From contig CAYJAJ010000002.1 in the NCBI GenBank assembly GCA_964368495.1, positions 1 to 64,000 of the forward strand: a DNA stretch of 64,000 nucleotides, in the 5' to 3' direction. The notes beneath the pieces were generated by a model, which saw only the letters and a list, made by a program, of their open reading frames with translations, was not told where the DNA came from and searched no databases. Both the position numbers and the translations under genes were made by a program. The stretch comes from CALVGQ01 sp964368495 (lineage in GTDB: Bacteria > Bacillota_I > Bacilli_A > Erysipelotrichales > Erysipelotrichaceae). Below are positions 10,061-18,863 of the stretch, one piece after another; positions within the stretch are counted from its first letter, which is position 1, and each line of letters starts with the position of its first letter.

Positions 10061-10744
10061 TTAATCGTTAGCGATTTTAATTCCAGGACCCATTGTTGTT
10101 GTAATAGTTACACTTTTCATGTAAGCACCTTTTACAGCAGCAGGTCTTGCTTTTGCGATAACATCGTATAATGCATTAAAGTTTTCGCATAAAGCTTCAT
10201 CAGTGAATGAGCATTTACCGATTAATACATTAACGATACCTGCTTTGTCACAACGATATTCAACTTTTCCTTTTTTAATTTCAGCAACTGCATTCGCAAT
10301 ATTCATTGTTACAGTTCCTGTTTTTGGGTTTGGCATTAATCCTTTAGGTCCTAATACTCTCCCTAATTTACCAAGTTCACCCATCATATCTGGTGTAGCT
10401 ACGATTACATCAAAATCGAACCAACCTTTTTTGATATCTTCTAATAACTCTTTACCACCTACAAAGTCTGCTCCAGCGTCTTTCGCTTCTTGCTCTTTAG
10501 CTCCTTGTGTAATTACAAGAACTTTTTGAGAACGACCAGTTCCGTTAGGAAGTACCATCGCTCCACGAATTTGTTGATCCGCATGACGAGGGTCAATGTT
10601 TAAGTTAAATGACACTTCAACAGATGCATCAAATTTAACAATGTTTGTTTTCTTAGCTAGTGCAACAGCTTCAGCGATTGCATAACTAGTGCTGCTATCT
10701 ACTAATTTTGCAGCTTCTTGATATTTTTTTCCTCTTTTAGCCAT
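10061..10744 (-). CDS. rplA: 50S ribosomal protein L1
   Basis: 227 aa, the normal length. L1 forms the mobile stalk that helps eject deacylated tRNA, and it is a classical autogenous translational repressor. The signature MPNPKTGTVTMNIANAV and the early MAKRGKKYQEA are clear. I chose the ATG at 10744 (MAKRGK) over the upstream in-frame ATG at 10759, because GGATGGGAG sits at ribosome-binding distance and the family starts here. The rplK stop is only 5 bp upstream, so translation of the two is probably coupled. Confidence 0.96.
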   Translation of the reverse strand: MAKRGKKYQEAAKLVDSSTSYAIAEAVALAKKTNIVKFDASVEVSFNLNIDPRHADQQIRGAMVLPNGTGRSQKVLVITQGAKEQEAKDAGADFVGGKELLEDIKKGWFDFDVIVATPDMMGELGKLGRVLGPKGLMPNPKTGTVTMNIANAVAEIKKGKVEYRCDKAGIVNVLIGKCSFTDEALCENFNALYDVIAKARPAAVKGAYMKSVTITTTMGPGIKIAND

Positions 10745-10749
10745 TACTA

Positions 10750-11169
10750 TTACTCCCATCCTTCGATCTCAATACCCATATTACGAGCAGTACCCGCAAC
10801 AATGCGCATTGCAGCTTCAACATCATTTGCATTTAAATCTGGCATTTTGTACTCAGCAATTTCTTTTAACTGATCAGCTGTAATTTTACCAGCTTTAGTT
10901 GTAACTGAATTTCCACTACCTGATTTTACACCTGCTGCTTTTAGTAACAAGTTACTAGCTGGTGTAGTTTTTAATACAAAATCAAAGCTTTTGTCTTCGT
11001 ATGCAGTAATAATTACTGGTACGACATCGCCTGCACGATCTTTAGTTGCGTCATTAAATTGAACGCAGAACTGAGGCATGTTGATTCCAGCAGAAGCCAG
11101 CGCTGGTCCTGGTTTTGCTCCGCCTGCTGCAAATTGCAGCTTGCAAACTTTTGCAATTTTTTTACTCAC
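10750..11169 (-). CDS. rplK: 50S ribosomal protein L11
   Basis: 139 aa; binds the GTPase centre of 23S rRNA. The start is a GTG giving (M)SKKIAKVCKLQFAAGGAKPG, matching the family N-terminus. AAGGAGG is eight bases upstream of it. An in-frame start at 11247 would add 26 residues reading through the leader and is not supported. GPALASAGINMPQFC and the C-terminal GTARNMGIEIEGWE are typical. First gene of the ribosomal cluster, followed directly by rplA. Confidence 0.96.
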   Translation of the reverse strand: MSKKIAKVCKLQFAAGGAKPGPALASAGINMPQFCVQFNDATKDRAGDVVPVIITAYEDKSFDFVLKTTPASNLLLKAAGVKSGSGNSVTTKAGKITADQLKEIAEYKMPDLNANDVEAAMRIVAGTARNMGIEIEGWE

Positions 11170-11174
11170 AAGAC

Positions 11175-11267
11175 TTACCTCCTTATATCTATGTGCTTGT
11201 GTCGTGGTAAGTGAATGATTGCACATCCTCCCACGCTTAAAAAGCATGCTACTTCCGTAGCTTTGTA
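11175..11267 (-). promoter_or_regulatory. 5' leader of rplK-rplA, possible L1-binding element
   Basis: The roughly 95-base untranslated leader contains GCGTGGGAGGATG and, after a short loop, TTACCACG, which can pair CGTGG with CCACG around an asymmetric purine-rich loop. L1 is known to repress rplK-rplA by binding a site in this leader in several bacteria. Assignment to L1 is inference from position and the paired motif. Confidence 0.5.
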
Positions 11268-11296
11268 ATTGTATGATAATTTATTTAAAATGTCAA
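11268..11296 (-). promoter_or_regulatory. Promoter for rplK-rplA
   Basis: Minus-strand TTGACA (11291-11296) and TACAAT (11268-11273) with an ideal 17-bp spacer. One of the strongest promoter matches in the window. Confidence 0.85.
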
Positions 11297-11320
11297 GAAA
11301 TAATCCTATTTTCTAAACTA

Positions 11321-11354
11321 AAAAAACATCCCTCTCTATGTGAAAGGAATGTTT
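11321..11354 (-). terminator. Terminator after uraA
   Basis: Minus-strand AAACATTCCTTTC pairs with GAGGGATGTTT (with mismatches), followed by seven T. It separates uraA from the rplK promoter. Confidence 0.7.
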
Positions 11355-11388
11355 AATATCATAGTAGAAAATATTATTTTTTATTTGG

Positions 11389-12669
11389 CTATGCGTTAGG
11401 CAAAACTAGGTTAAGTATTATCCCTACAAGTGCAGCTAACGCTGTCCCTGATAAAGTAACTAAACTACCTAGTGAAAGCACTGCGCCGCCTAATCCGATT
11501 ACCAACATAGCCGACGCTATAATCAAATTGCGTTGCTTAGAAAAATCTACTTGATTATCAATTAATACACGTAAACCATTAGAAGCGATTACCCCATAAA
11601 GAATAATTGACATCCCTCCAAGAACCGCTGAAGGTATCGTTGCGATAACTTCGGAAACAATTGGTAAACACGACAATAATATTGCAACAACTGCAGCTCC
11701 ACAAGTTACATAGACCGATGCAATTTTGGTCATTCCGATTACGCCTGTATTTTCACCATAAGTTGTATTTGCAGGTCCACCAAGTAAACCTGAAACTGCT
11801 GTTGCGATTCCATCACCCATAAGTGTTTTGTCTAAACCTGGATCTTTCAAGAAATTTTTGTTACATATTTTACCTAAAACAGTATGATCTCCGATATGTT
11901 CAGCAATTGTCACTAAAGCCACCGGTAAAATCGCAAATGTCTCTGGACCAAAATATAAAGTATAAGATTCAAATCCCATAAATTCAAATGGCAAGATAAA
12001 TTCAGGAAGTCCCACGAATCGGCCTTCTGTAATTACCGCTTGTACTTGAGTGAAATCCACTAAACCTAAGCTTACAGCAAAAATATAACCACCTACAATA
12101 CCACATAAGAACGGAATTATTTTGAAAAATCCTCTTGCTTTAGTCGAAAACAATGCTGTAATACTGAAAGTAAATACCGCCACCAACATATTGCGATAGT
12201 CTCCACCAGCTACAAATCCAGCATTAGCGACTGCATTTGTCGCTAAACCAAGACCAATAACCGCAATCATAGGTCCTATTACGACAGGAGGAAGGAGTTT
12301 ATCTAACCATGCTTTACCAACTACTTTAACTACAAAAGCCACCACTACATACACTATCCCTATTAAAATTAGACCTGTCTGTGCTGCGCTTTTATCACCA
12401 CCTAACGCTTCTACTGCAATTAAGACTGCCGAAATATAAGCGAATGATGAACCTAAGTATACTGGAACTTTAAATTTAGTAATAAGCGCATAAATTAACG
12501 TTCCAAGTCCTGATGCAAATAAAGCTACAGAAATTGGATAACCTGTTAAAATTGGAACCAAAATCGTTGCGCCAAACATTGCAAACACATGCTGCATTGA
12601 AAGCAGCGCCCACTTGCTTGCGCTTGGTTTTTCGTGTACATCTAGTTTTAAATCATTGTTTTTATTCAT
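11389..12669 (-). CDS. uraA: Uracil permease (NCS2 family)
   Basis: 426 aa nucleobase:cation symporter with about 12-14 membrane segments. The start of the core, LSMQHVFAMFGATILVP, is the typical uracil-permease form of the first NCS2 helix. Later IAEHIGDHTVLG and GPANTTYGENTGVIG carry the substrate-site Glu and the NCS2 signature. Specificity for uracil, rather than xanthine, follows from these motifs and is supported by the PyrR-type attenuator directly upstream. Single-gene transcription unit with its own promoter and terminator. Confidence 0.93.
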   Translation of the reverse strand: MNKNNDLKLDVHEKPSASKWALLSMQHVFAMFGATILVPILTGYPISVALFASGLGTLIYALITKFKVPVYLGSSFAYISAVLIAVEALGGDKSAAQTGLILIGIVYVVVAFVVKVVGKAWLDKLLPPVVIGPMIAVIGLGLATNAVANAGFVAGGDYRNMLVAVFTFSITALFSTKARGFFKIIPFLCGIVGGYIFAVSLGLVDFTQVQAVITEGRFVGLPEFILPFEFMGFESYTLYFGPETFAILPVALVTIAEHIGDHTVLGKICNKNFLKDPGLDKTLMGDGIATAVSGLLGGPANTTYGENTGVIGMTKIASVYVTCGAAVVAILLSCLPIVSEVIATIPSAVLGGMSIILYGVIASNGLRVLIDNQVDFSKQRNLIIASAMLVIGLGGAVLSLGSLVTLSGTALAALVGIILNLVLPNA

Positions 12670-12687
12670 TTTTAATCCATTTGTCTT

Positions 12688-12768
12688 TAAAAAAAGACCC
12701 TTTCTATTTATGCAAAAGGATCCTTAATGTTTAAGTTTATATTTGCCTTTTCAATCTCACAGGATTGT
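12688..12768 (-). ncRNA. PyrR-type attenuator in the uraA leader
   Basis: On the minus strand AATCCTGTGAGATTG (about 12753-12768) matches the PyrR anti-antiterminator consensus, in which UCCNGNGAG is the core. About 25 bases later AAGGATCCTTTT, a loop and GAAAGGGTCTT plus seven T form the terminator (12688-12725). Known mechanism: UMP-bound PyrR stabilises the binding hairpin and lets the terminator form, so uracil uptake is shut when pyrimidines are plentiful. Confidence 0.85.
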
Positions 12769-12792
12769 TTTAAAGGATACTTTGCTTATGTA

Positions 12793-12821
12793 ATTATATC
12801 TTATACATGGCAAGTAAACAA
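12793..12821 (-). promoter_or_regulatory. Promoter for uraA
   Basis: Minus-strand TTGTTT (12816-12821) and TATAAT (12793-12798), 17-bp spacing, just beyond the nupQ stop. Confidence 0.65.
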
Positions 12822-12839
12822 GAATTATTTTTACAATAA

Positions 12840-13799
12840 TTAACGTTTTCCTGCATCATATATTTGCCCAGCAGCTTTTGGACCAACTGCTTTACCACTG
12901 AAAATAATTAAAGCAATAATCGTAAATACATAAGGGATTGTCGCAAAAAATTCTGATGGTATTAAATTTAACAACGGGATCGCACTTGCATAGACACCAA
13001 GTGCACTTGAAAATCCGAAGAAAATCCCTGCACCTAGAACACCGTATGGATTCCATTTACCGAATATCACTGCAGCAATAGAAATAAACCCAATACCATG
13101 CACAGACGAAATTGTAAATTGCGTTGTTTCAGTTAATACCAAAACTGCACCTGCAAGACCTGCAAAACAACCTGAAATTAAAACACCTATATATCTCATA
13201 CGATAAACATTGATACCCATTGAAGCACTTGCCTGTGGATTTTCACCACATGAGCGAAGTCGTAATCCAAATGGAGTTTTAAATAATGCGAAGTAGCTAA
13301 TTACTACCAATAGTATCGCGAGGAATATTGTTGGATATATGTTTGTAAACATCATATCTCCTAGAATAGGAATATCTGATAAAATCGGAACTTCTTTAAC
13401 TTTCGAAATTCCTTTCGAAAATGATTCAGTTCTTTGCTTATCAAAAATAATTTGACACAAATAAACCGTAATTCCTCCAGATAATAAATTTAAGGCTGTG
13501 CCAGCAATGGTGTGATCTGCTTTAAAAGTAATTGTAGCTACACCTAGTAATATAGAGTAAATACATCCTGCAATTAATCCAGCAACCAAAGCAATCCAAC
13601 CTGCATATTCTGCAACCGCTGGCACCCCTTCAAGGATAACACAAACAGTTGCGCCAGAAAATGCCCCTACCAACATGATTCCTTCTAATGCAATATTAAC
13701 AATTCCGCTTCTTTCAGCGAAAATTCCACCAAGTCCACAAATAATTATTGGACCTGCAATCAACAACACAGATGGGAACATCGAAATAATTATATCCAT
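12840..13799 (-). CDS. nupQ: Nucleoside ABC transporter permease (NupQ-like)
   Basis: 319 aa, multi-spanning BPD_transp_2 family permease. The N-terminal GPIIICGLGGIFAERSGIVN, with NIALEGIMLVGAF next, is the hallmark of the shorter of the two permeases in BmpA-type nucleoside importers. It starts 1 nt inside the end of the preceding permease gene. It is the last gene of the four-gene lipoprotein-ATPase-permease-permease set, matching B. subtilis yufNOPQ/nupNOPQ (guanosine uptake). The exact nucleoside cannot be read from sequence. Confidence 0.88.
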   Translation of the reverse strand: MDIIISMFPSVLLIAGPIIICGLGGIFAERSGIVNIALEGIMLVGAFSGATVCVILEGVPAVAEYAGWIALVAGLIAGCIYSILLGVATITFKADHTIAGTALNLLSGGITVYLCQIIFDKQRTESFSKGISKVKEVPILSDIPILGDMMFTNIYPTIFLAILLVVISYFALFKTPFGLRLRSCGENPQASASMGINVYRMRYIGVLISGCFAGLAGAVLVLTETTQFTISSVHGIGFISIAAVIFGKWNPYGVLGAGIFFGFSSALGVYASAIPLLNLIPSEFFATIPYVFTIIALIIFSGKAVGPKAAGQIYDAGKR

Positions 13800-14875
13800 T
13801 ATTGTACCCCCTTATTTTTACTTCTAATTTTAGTCATATAATACGAAATTGCATATTGTATTGCTACAAAGAAAACGATAGAGCTTGAAATAATTTCTCC
13901 AATTTCTTTTGGCACACCATAAATTTGAAGTAGCGGTTGAGTAACATTTAATAGAGCAAACAACATTCCTGCTAACCCTATTCCTATTGCATTTCCACCA
14001 CCAACTAAAGCAACTGCAATTCCATCAAATCCATAATTATCCATCGCAGTCATTACACGACCATATCCGAATGTACCTTGTAAGACAATAGCCCCTGCAA
14101 GACCTGCTAAAAATCCGGAAATCATAATTGAATAAATCGTACTCTTACTTACTTTAATACCTGCGTAACGTGCAGCTTCTTTATTAAATCCTGTAGCACG
14201 TAAAGTATATCCGAATGAAGTTTTTTCAATAATAAACCAATAAGCAATTAGCGCTAAAATGACTACAATAAATCCCCAATGAAAGCGACTATTATTAGTA
14301 AGTGATTTTAGTAAATCACTCCCTAAATTTGCTGTTGCAGGTATGCTTTCTGTTCTAGTTACTGTTGAGCCAGGTAACCCCTTAATAAAATAGTTAGCAC
14401 TATATAATGCAGTATAATTTAACATAATCCCAGTAACAACTTCTGAAATATTAAATTTAACCTTTAACAAGCCAGGAACAAATGCCCAAAGAGCTCCAGC
14501 AATTCCTCCAACTAATAAACAAACGATTTGCCCCACAATATTTGGCATTGGAACTAATATTGCAACCATAACCGATGCAAGACTCCCCATAATCACTTGT
14601 CCTTCTGCACCAATGTTGAACATTCCTGTTCGATAAGCAAACCCAATCGATAAACCTGTCAAAATTATTGGCATAGCTGAAACTAAAAATTCTGCAGGAT
14701 AACGCATATTCATTACAGAGTCAGCTTTAGAAATATCAATTCCTGTCAACCCTTGCAGTAAACCCGCAAAAAGAGCACCAACATCTCTACCTGAAACAAA
14801 CAATATAACAATACCAACTAAAATCCCTAGAAATACAGCAATCAAAGGGATCAGTATTTTTTCTCTTTTATTCAT
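13799..14875 (-). CDS. nupP: Nucleoside ABC transporter permease (NupP-like)
   Basis: 358 aa permease of the same family as the next gene but longer. The FAYRTGMFNIGAEGQVIMGS segment and a YAGIKVSKS cytoplasmic loop are typical of YufP/NupP. It overlaps the ATPase gene by 8 nt at its start and the next permease by 1 nt at its end, so the three are translationally coupled. It pairs with NupQ to form the membrane channel. Confidence 0.88.
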   Translation of the reverse strand: MNKREKILIPLIAVFLGILVGIVILFVSGRDVGALFAGLLQGLTGIDISKADSVMNMRYPAEFLVSAMPIILTGLSIGFAYRTGMFNIGAEGQVIMGSLASVMVAILVPMPNIVGQIVCLLVGGIAGALWAFVPGLLKVKFNISEVVTGIMLNYTALYSANYFIKGLPGSTVTRTESIPATANLGSDLLKSLTNNSRFHWGFIVVILALIAYWFIIEKTSFGYTLRATGFNKEAARYAGIKVSKSTIYSIMISGFLAGLAGAIVLQGTFGYGRVMTAMDNYGFDGIAVALVGGGNAIGIGLAGMLFALLNVTQPLLQIYGVPKEIGEIISSSIVFFVAIQYAISYYMTKIRSKNKGVQ

Positions 14876-16397
14876 TTACAATCCCCCTTTTTTGACCAGC
14901 CATCATTAATCCCAATTCTTTCTCATTAGTATCCTTACTATTCACTAAACCTGTAATTGTTCCATTGTACATTACTGCAATGCGATCACTTAAAGCTAAT
15001 ATTTCATCTAATTCAAATGAAACAAGCAAGATAGCTTTTCCGTTATTTCTTTCTTCTACAATACGACTATGTATGTATTCAATTGCACCAACATCAAGTC
15101 CTCGTGTCGGTTGTACAATGACAAGTAAGTCTGGGCTACGATCAATTTCTCTTGCCATAATAGCTTTTTGCTGATTTCCTCCAGACATAGAACGAGTTAT
15201 CGTTTCTAAACCTTGTCCACTTCTTACATCGAACTCTTCAATTAATCTTTTTGCATTTTTTTCAATTTGATCAAAACGTAATACACCGTTTTTACAAAAT
15301 TCTTCCTGATCATAATCATGTATAATGAAATTTTCTTTTAGCTTAAAATCAAGTACTAATCCATGTTTATGACGATCCTCTGGAACATGACCTAGACCTT
15401 TTTCAAATCGAGATTTAATAGATAATTTTGTTATATCTTGACCTTTTAGTTTGATCTCTCCACTTTTAATTGGCATTAATCCTGTAATTCCATAAACAAG
15501 CTCTGATTGCCCATTTCCATCAATCCCAGCAATACCTACAATTTCCCCTGCTTTAACATCTAAAGTAAAATGATCTACCGCTACTGTATCTCTATTGGAT
15601 TGAATACATAAATCTTTAATATGTAAGACTGTTTCTTTTGCTTCTTTTTCAGGCTTCTCAACAACAAAATCAACAGCGCGACCTACCATTAGTTCAGCCA
15701 TTTCTTTTGTTGATGTGTCTTTAACATTCACTGTATCAATGTATTTTCCACGTCTTAAAACTGTACAGGTATCAGCCACTGCTTTTATTTCTTTTAATTT
15801 ATGTGTAATCAAAATAATCGTTTTCCCTTGTTTTATCAAGCTCTTCATTATTTGAATTAATTCTTCAATTTCTTGTGGAGTTAACACAGCAGTGGGTTCA
15901 TCAAAAATCAATATATTAGCATTGCGGTACAACATTTTTAATATTTCAACACGTTGTTGCATACCTACTGTAATTTCCTCAATTTTTTGATTAGGGTCTA
16001 CTTCCAATCCATATTGCTTTGACAACTCTGCAATTTTCTTTGAAGTATTTTTATAATCGATTACTCCATTTTTTGTGGTAGGCTCATTTCCTAATATAAT
16101 ATTTTCAGTGACAGTAAACTTATCCACTAATTTAAAATGTTGATGAACCATTCCTATTCCTAGTTCATTCGCAACATTAGGATCAGTAATCTTTACTTCC
16201 TTCTCATTTACTTTAATCGTTCCACTTGTAGGTTGATAAAGCCCAAATAAGATAGACATTAAAGTTGATTTACCTGCACCATTTTCTCCTAAAAGTGCAT
16301 GAATACTCCCTTGTTTTACTCGTAAGTTAACGTTATCGTTCGCACGTATTCCAGGAAAATCCTTTGTTATATTCAACATTTCTATTGCATATTCCAT
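14868..16397 (-). CDS. nupO: Nucleoside ABC transporter, duplicated ATP-binding protein (NupO-like)
   Basis: 509 aa with two fused ABC domains. Domain 1 has a full Walker A (GENGAGKST) near residue 37 and LIFDEPTAVLTPQE. Domain 2 has a degenerate Walker A (GIDGNGQSE), a signature MSGGNQQK and a Walker B region QPTRGLDVGA. This arrangement is standard for sugar/nucleoside importers of the RbsA/YufO type. I chose the ATG at 16397 (MEYAIEM) because AAGGGGTG precedes it; an upstream in-frame ATG at 16415 lacks a site. It is separated from the lipoprotein gene by a terminator. Confidence 0.9.
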   Translation of the reverse strand: MEYAIEMLNITKDFPGIRANDNVNLRVKQGSIHALLGENGAGKSTLMSILFGLYQPTSGTIKVNEKEVKITDPNVANELGIGMVHQHFKLVDKFTVTENIILGNEPTTKNGVIDYKNTSKKIAELSKQYGLEVDPNQKIEEITVGMQQRVEILKMLYRNANILIFDEPTAVLTPQEIEELIQIMKSLIKQGKTIILITHKLKEIKAVADTCTVLRRGKYIDTVNVKDTSTKEMAELMVGRAVDFVVEKPEKEAKETVLHIKDLCIQSNRDTVAVDHFTLDVKAGEIVGIAGIDGNGQSELVYGITGLMPIKSGEIKLKGQDITKLSIKSRFEKGLGHVPEDRHKHGLVLDFKLKENFIIHDYDQEEFCKNGVLRFDQIEKNAKRLIEEFDVRSGQGLETITRSMSGGNQQKAIMAREIDRSPDLLVIVQPTRGLDVGAIEYIHSRIVEERNNGKAILLVSFELDEILALSDRIAVMYNGTITGLVNSKDTNEKELGLMMAGQKRGIVNE

Positions 16398-16525
16398 AAT
16401 ACACCCCTTGCTCATATTAGCTATATTTCTATTTTTTAATTATACATTAAAATAAATTGCTTTTAAAGATACAACACTTATATTTGCAGAAATAGTTAAA
16501 ATTTAACGTATTGCAGTTTTTATAG

Positions 16526-16555
16526 CAAAAAAAAACTCACTGTTAAGTGAGTTTT
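16526..16555 (-). terminator. Terminator between nupN and nupO
   Basis: Minus-strand perfect 8-bp stem AAACTCAC/GTGAGTTT, six-base loop, then a run of T. Partial termination here would keep the binding lipoprotein in excess over the ATPase and permeases. Confidence 0.8.
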
Positions 16556-16563
16556 ATATAAAA

Positions 16564-17658
16564 CTATTTGTTTGAAGAACCGTTTGCAATTGTAGGTTCT
16601 GCACTTACAACGATTTCCCCAGATTGGATTTTCGCAGCATAGTCATTAATCATTGCGATTGTTTCATCAGATAAGTTTCTACCAGCAGTAACTTCTGCAC
16701 CAACACCTTCGTTAGTTAAGTCAAAAGATTTAACTCCACCAGCAAATGTTCCGTCTAATGCAGCCATTGCAGCTTGGTAAGTTGAGCTATCTACACGTTT
16801 AATCATTGAAGTATAAACGATTGATGATCCATCATCAACAATTCCATCTTCGTATTGATCTTTATCAACACCGATTGCCCAAACGCCACCACGTTCTTTG
16901 GCTTCTTTAATAACACCGTTTCCTGAAGCTCCTGCAGCTTGATAAATAATTGATGCACCAGCATCGTATTGTTTTACAGCTAAAGCTTGTCCTTTTGCAG
17001 CATCTGCAAAATGATCAGCATAATCAACTAAGATTGTTGCATCTGGATTAACAGCTAATACACCTTGTTCAAATCCAGCTTGGAATGCACCAATAAGTGG
17101 TCCTTCCATACCGCCGATAAATCCTACTGTATTACTTCCGCTTTCGATTGATTCAAGACCAGCAGCAACACCAGTTAAGAATGAACCTTGTTCAGCAGCA
17201 TAAACTGCACTCATAACGTTTGCATTGTCAGAAACTGAGTCAACAAACAAGAATTTTGTATCTGGATATAATGGAGCTACAGTATCCACTGCTTCTTGGA
17301 ATAAATAACCAACAGCCATTACTAAATCATAACCTTGATCAGCAAAAGTTTGTAAATTTGGAAGATAATCTGCATCACTTTCTGATTGTAAGTAAGTAAT
17401 ACATTCTCCACTTTCAGTTGGATATCCATTTTCTTCTGCAAAACGAACTAGACCTTCCCATGCAGATTGGTTGAATGATTTGTCATCAACTCCACCCATG
17501 TCTGTAACTAGACCAACTTTGATTTCACAAGTTGCTACTTCTGGAGTAGTTGTTTCAGTTGGTACTGTTGTTTCTTCAGGTTCAGTTGTAGTAGATGTAC
17601 ATCCAACTAATCCTAAAGTAAGAATTAACGCTAATGCTAATTTAAATAGTTTTTTCAT
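16564..17658 (-). CDS. nupN: BMP-family nucleoside-binding lipoprotein (NupN-like)
   Basis: 364 aa extracytoplasmic solute-binding lipoprotein. The signal MKKLFKLALALILTLGLVGC ends in a lipobox with Cys20, followed by a Thr/Glu/Pro-rich linker. The mature part has family landmarks VGLVTDMGGVDDKSFNQSAW, VGFIGGMEGP, and IYQAAGASGNGV. The start at 17658 has CGGGAGGAAAGT upstream; an in-frame start further out (17712) has none and would disrupt the signal peptide. First gene of the nucleoside importer operon; promoter and a palindromic element lie upstream. Confidence 0.92.
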   Translation of the reverse strand: MKKLFKLALALILTLGLVGCTSTTTEPEETTVPTETTTPEVATCEIKVGLVTDMGGVDDKSFNQSAWEGLVRFAEENGYPTESGECITYLQSESDADYLPNLQTFADQGYDLVMAVGYLFQEAVDTVAPLYPDTKFLFVDSVSDNANVMSAVYAAEQGSFLTGVAAGLESIESGSNTVGFIGGMEGPLIGAFQAGFEQGVLAVNPDATILVDYADHFADAAKGQALAVKQYDAGASIIYQAAGASGNGVIKEAKERGGVWAIGVDKDQYEDGIVDDGSSIVYTSMIKRVDSSTYQAAMAALDGTFAGGVKSFDLTNEGVGAEVTAGRNLSDETIAMINDYAAKIQSGEIVVSAEPTIANGSSNK

Positions 17659-17690
17659 ACTTTCCTCCCGTATAATATAGAAAACTACAC

Positions 17691-17712
17691 TTGATAAAAT
17701 ATTATTTATCAA
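17691..17712 (-). promoter_or_regulatory. Inverted repeat in the nupN 5' region, candidate operator
   Basis: A perfect inverted repeat with arms TTGATAAA and TTTATCAA and a 6-bp centre. It lies about 10-30 bases downstream of the expected transcription start. It could be a repressor site or an RNA hairpin. No regulator is identified. Confidence 0.5.
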
Positions 17713-17727
17713 ATTAACTACATATTT

Positions 17728-17756
17728 ATTAAACCACTTTTCAAGTATTTTTTCAA
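17728..17756 (-). promoter_or_regulatory. Promoter for nupN-nupOPQ
   Basis: Minus-strand TTGAAA (17751-17756) and TTTAAT (17728-17733) with 17-bp spacing. Confidence 0.6.
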
Positions 17757-17857
17757 TTAATTATTGATAATTTAATTTTATAACTTGCTTCTAAGTCATT
17801 GGATTTTTTTACAACCTTGTATTCCTAGTATAATTTTTTTATCTAGTTATTTAATTG

Positions 17858-17886
17858 TTGACAAATTCACTAGCATATTGCATTAT
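17858..17886 (+). promoter_or_regulatory. Promoter for the 2-hydroxyacid dehydrogenase gene
   Basis: TTGACA (17858-17863) and CATTAT (17881-17886) with 17-bp spacing, about 30 bp before the gene. It is divergent from the nupN promoter. Confidence 0.6.
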
Positions 17887-17916
17887 TTTTTTAGAACACT
17901 CAAGGAGAAAAATTAC

Positions 17917-18861
17917 ATGAAAACAGTAGTATTAAACTCAGAAAAAATGAATTATGATCATAAACTTGATTTATCTATTCTTTCAGATAATCTTGTAGTT
18001 TATGAAAACACAGAACAAGAAGAAATTTTAACAAGAGTTCAAAATCAAGAAGTAGTCATCACCAAAGAGCTACCACTTTCAGCCGATATGATTCAGTCAT
18101 TTCCTGACTGTGTTAAATTAATTGTTGAAGCCGGTACAGGGTATAACAACATTAATATGGATGCGTGCAAGAAAAAAGGTATTACCGTTTGTAATGTGCC
18201 TGCATATAGTACAAAGCGTGTTGCCCATACCGCAATCACATTTGTATTAAATTTAAGTTCATCTTTGCATACTCAGCAAAGAATGCTTATCAACAAGAAT
18301 CGCAACAACTTCACAAAATGCATGGAAGTTAACCATGTAGAAGTGAATGGTAAAACTTTAGGTATTATTGGTTATGGTAACATTGGTAAAGAAGTTGTTA
18401 GAATTGCAGAAGTATTGGATATGAATATTTTAGTTTACACAAGAACAAAAAGAGAAAATGTTAGAAACATAAAATTTGTTGATCTTGAAACAGTTCTAAG
18501 CCAAAGCGATTATGTGTCACTTCATTGTCCACTCACTGATGCTACAAAACACATTATCAACGAAAAAACTATCAATATGATGAAACCTAGTGCTTTTTTA
18601 ATTAATACATCTCGTGGACCGCTTGTTGATGAGCCTGCATTAATTAAAGCACTTAAAGAAAATAAAATTTCTGGAGCAGCTCTTGATGTCCAAGAAATTG
18701 AACCACCACTTAACGATAATCCACTTTACGATATGGAAAATGTTATATTAACACCTCATATGGGATGGAAAGGTTTAGAAACAAGACAGCGAATGATTGA
18801 AATCACTGCAAATGATATTAAGGCTTATGCAGATGGCAATCCAATCAATGTAGTAAGTTAA
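17917..18861 (+). CDS. D-2-hydroxyacid dehydrogenase (glyoxylate/hydroxypyruvate reductase-like)
   Basis: 314 aa. The nucleotide-binding fold has GIIGYGNIGKE near residue 150. The catalytic set is present: Arg in NTSRGPLVDE, Glu in DVQEIEPP and His in LTPHMGW. After the glycine motif, beta-2 ends in LVYTRTKR rather than with the acidic residue of NAD-specific enzymes. Two Arg and a Lys there suggest NADP(H). Substrate is uncertain (glyoxylate, hydroxypyruvate or other 2-keto acids). I chose the ATG at 17917 for its AAGGAGA site; upstream in-frame codons have none. Confidence 0.88.
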   Translation: MKTVVLNSEKMNYDHKLDLSILSDNLVVYENTEQEEILTRVQNQEVVITKELPLSADMIQSFPDCVKLIVEAGTGYNNINMDACKKKGITVCNVPAYSTKRVAHTAITFVLNLSSSLHTQQRMLINKNRNNFTKCMEVNHVEVNGKTLGIIGYGNIGKEVVRIAEVLDMNILVYTRTKRENVRNIKFVDLETVLSQSDYVSLHCPLTDATKHIINEKTINMMKPSAFLINTSRGPLVDEPALIKALKENKISGAALDVQEIEPPLNDNPLYDMENVILTPHMGWKGLETRQRMIEITANDIKAYADGNPINVVS

Positions 18862-18863
18862 TT

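Noticed and set aside
11170..11247. A longer L11 starting at 11247
   Set aside because: The extra 26 residues read through the regulatory leader; the GTG at 11169 has a perfect ribosome site and matches the family start.
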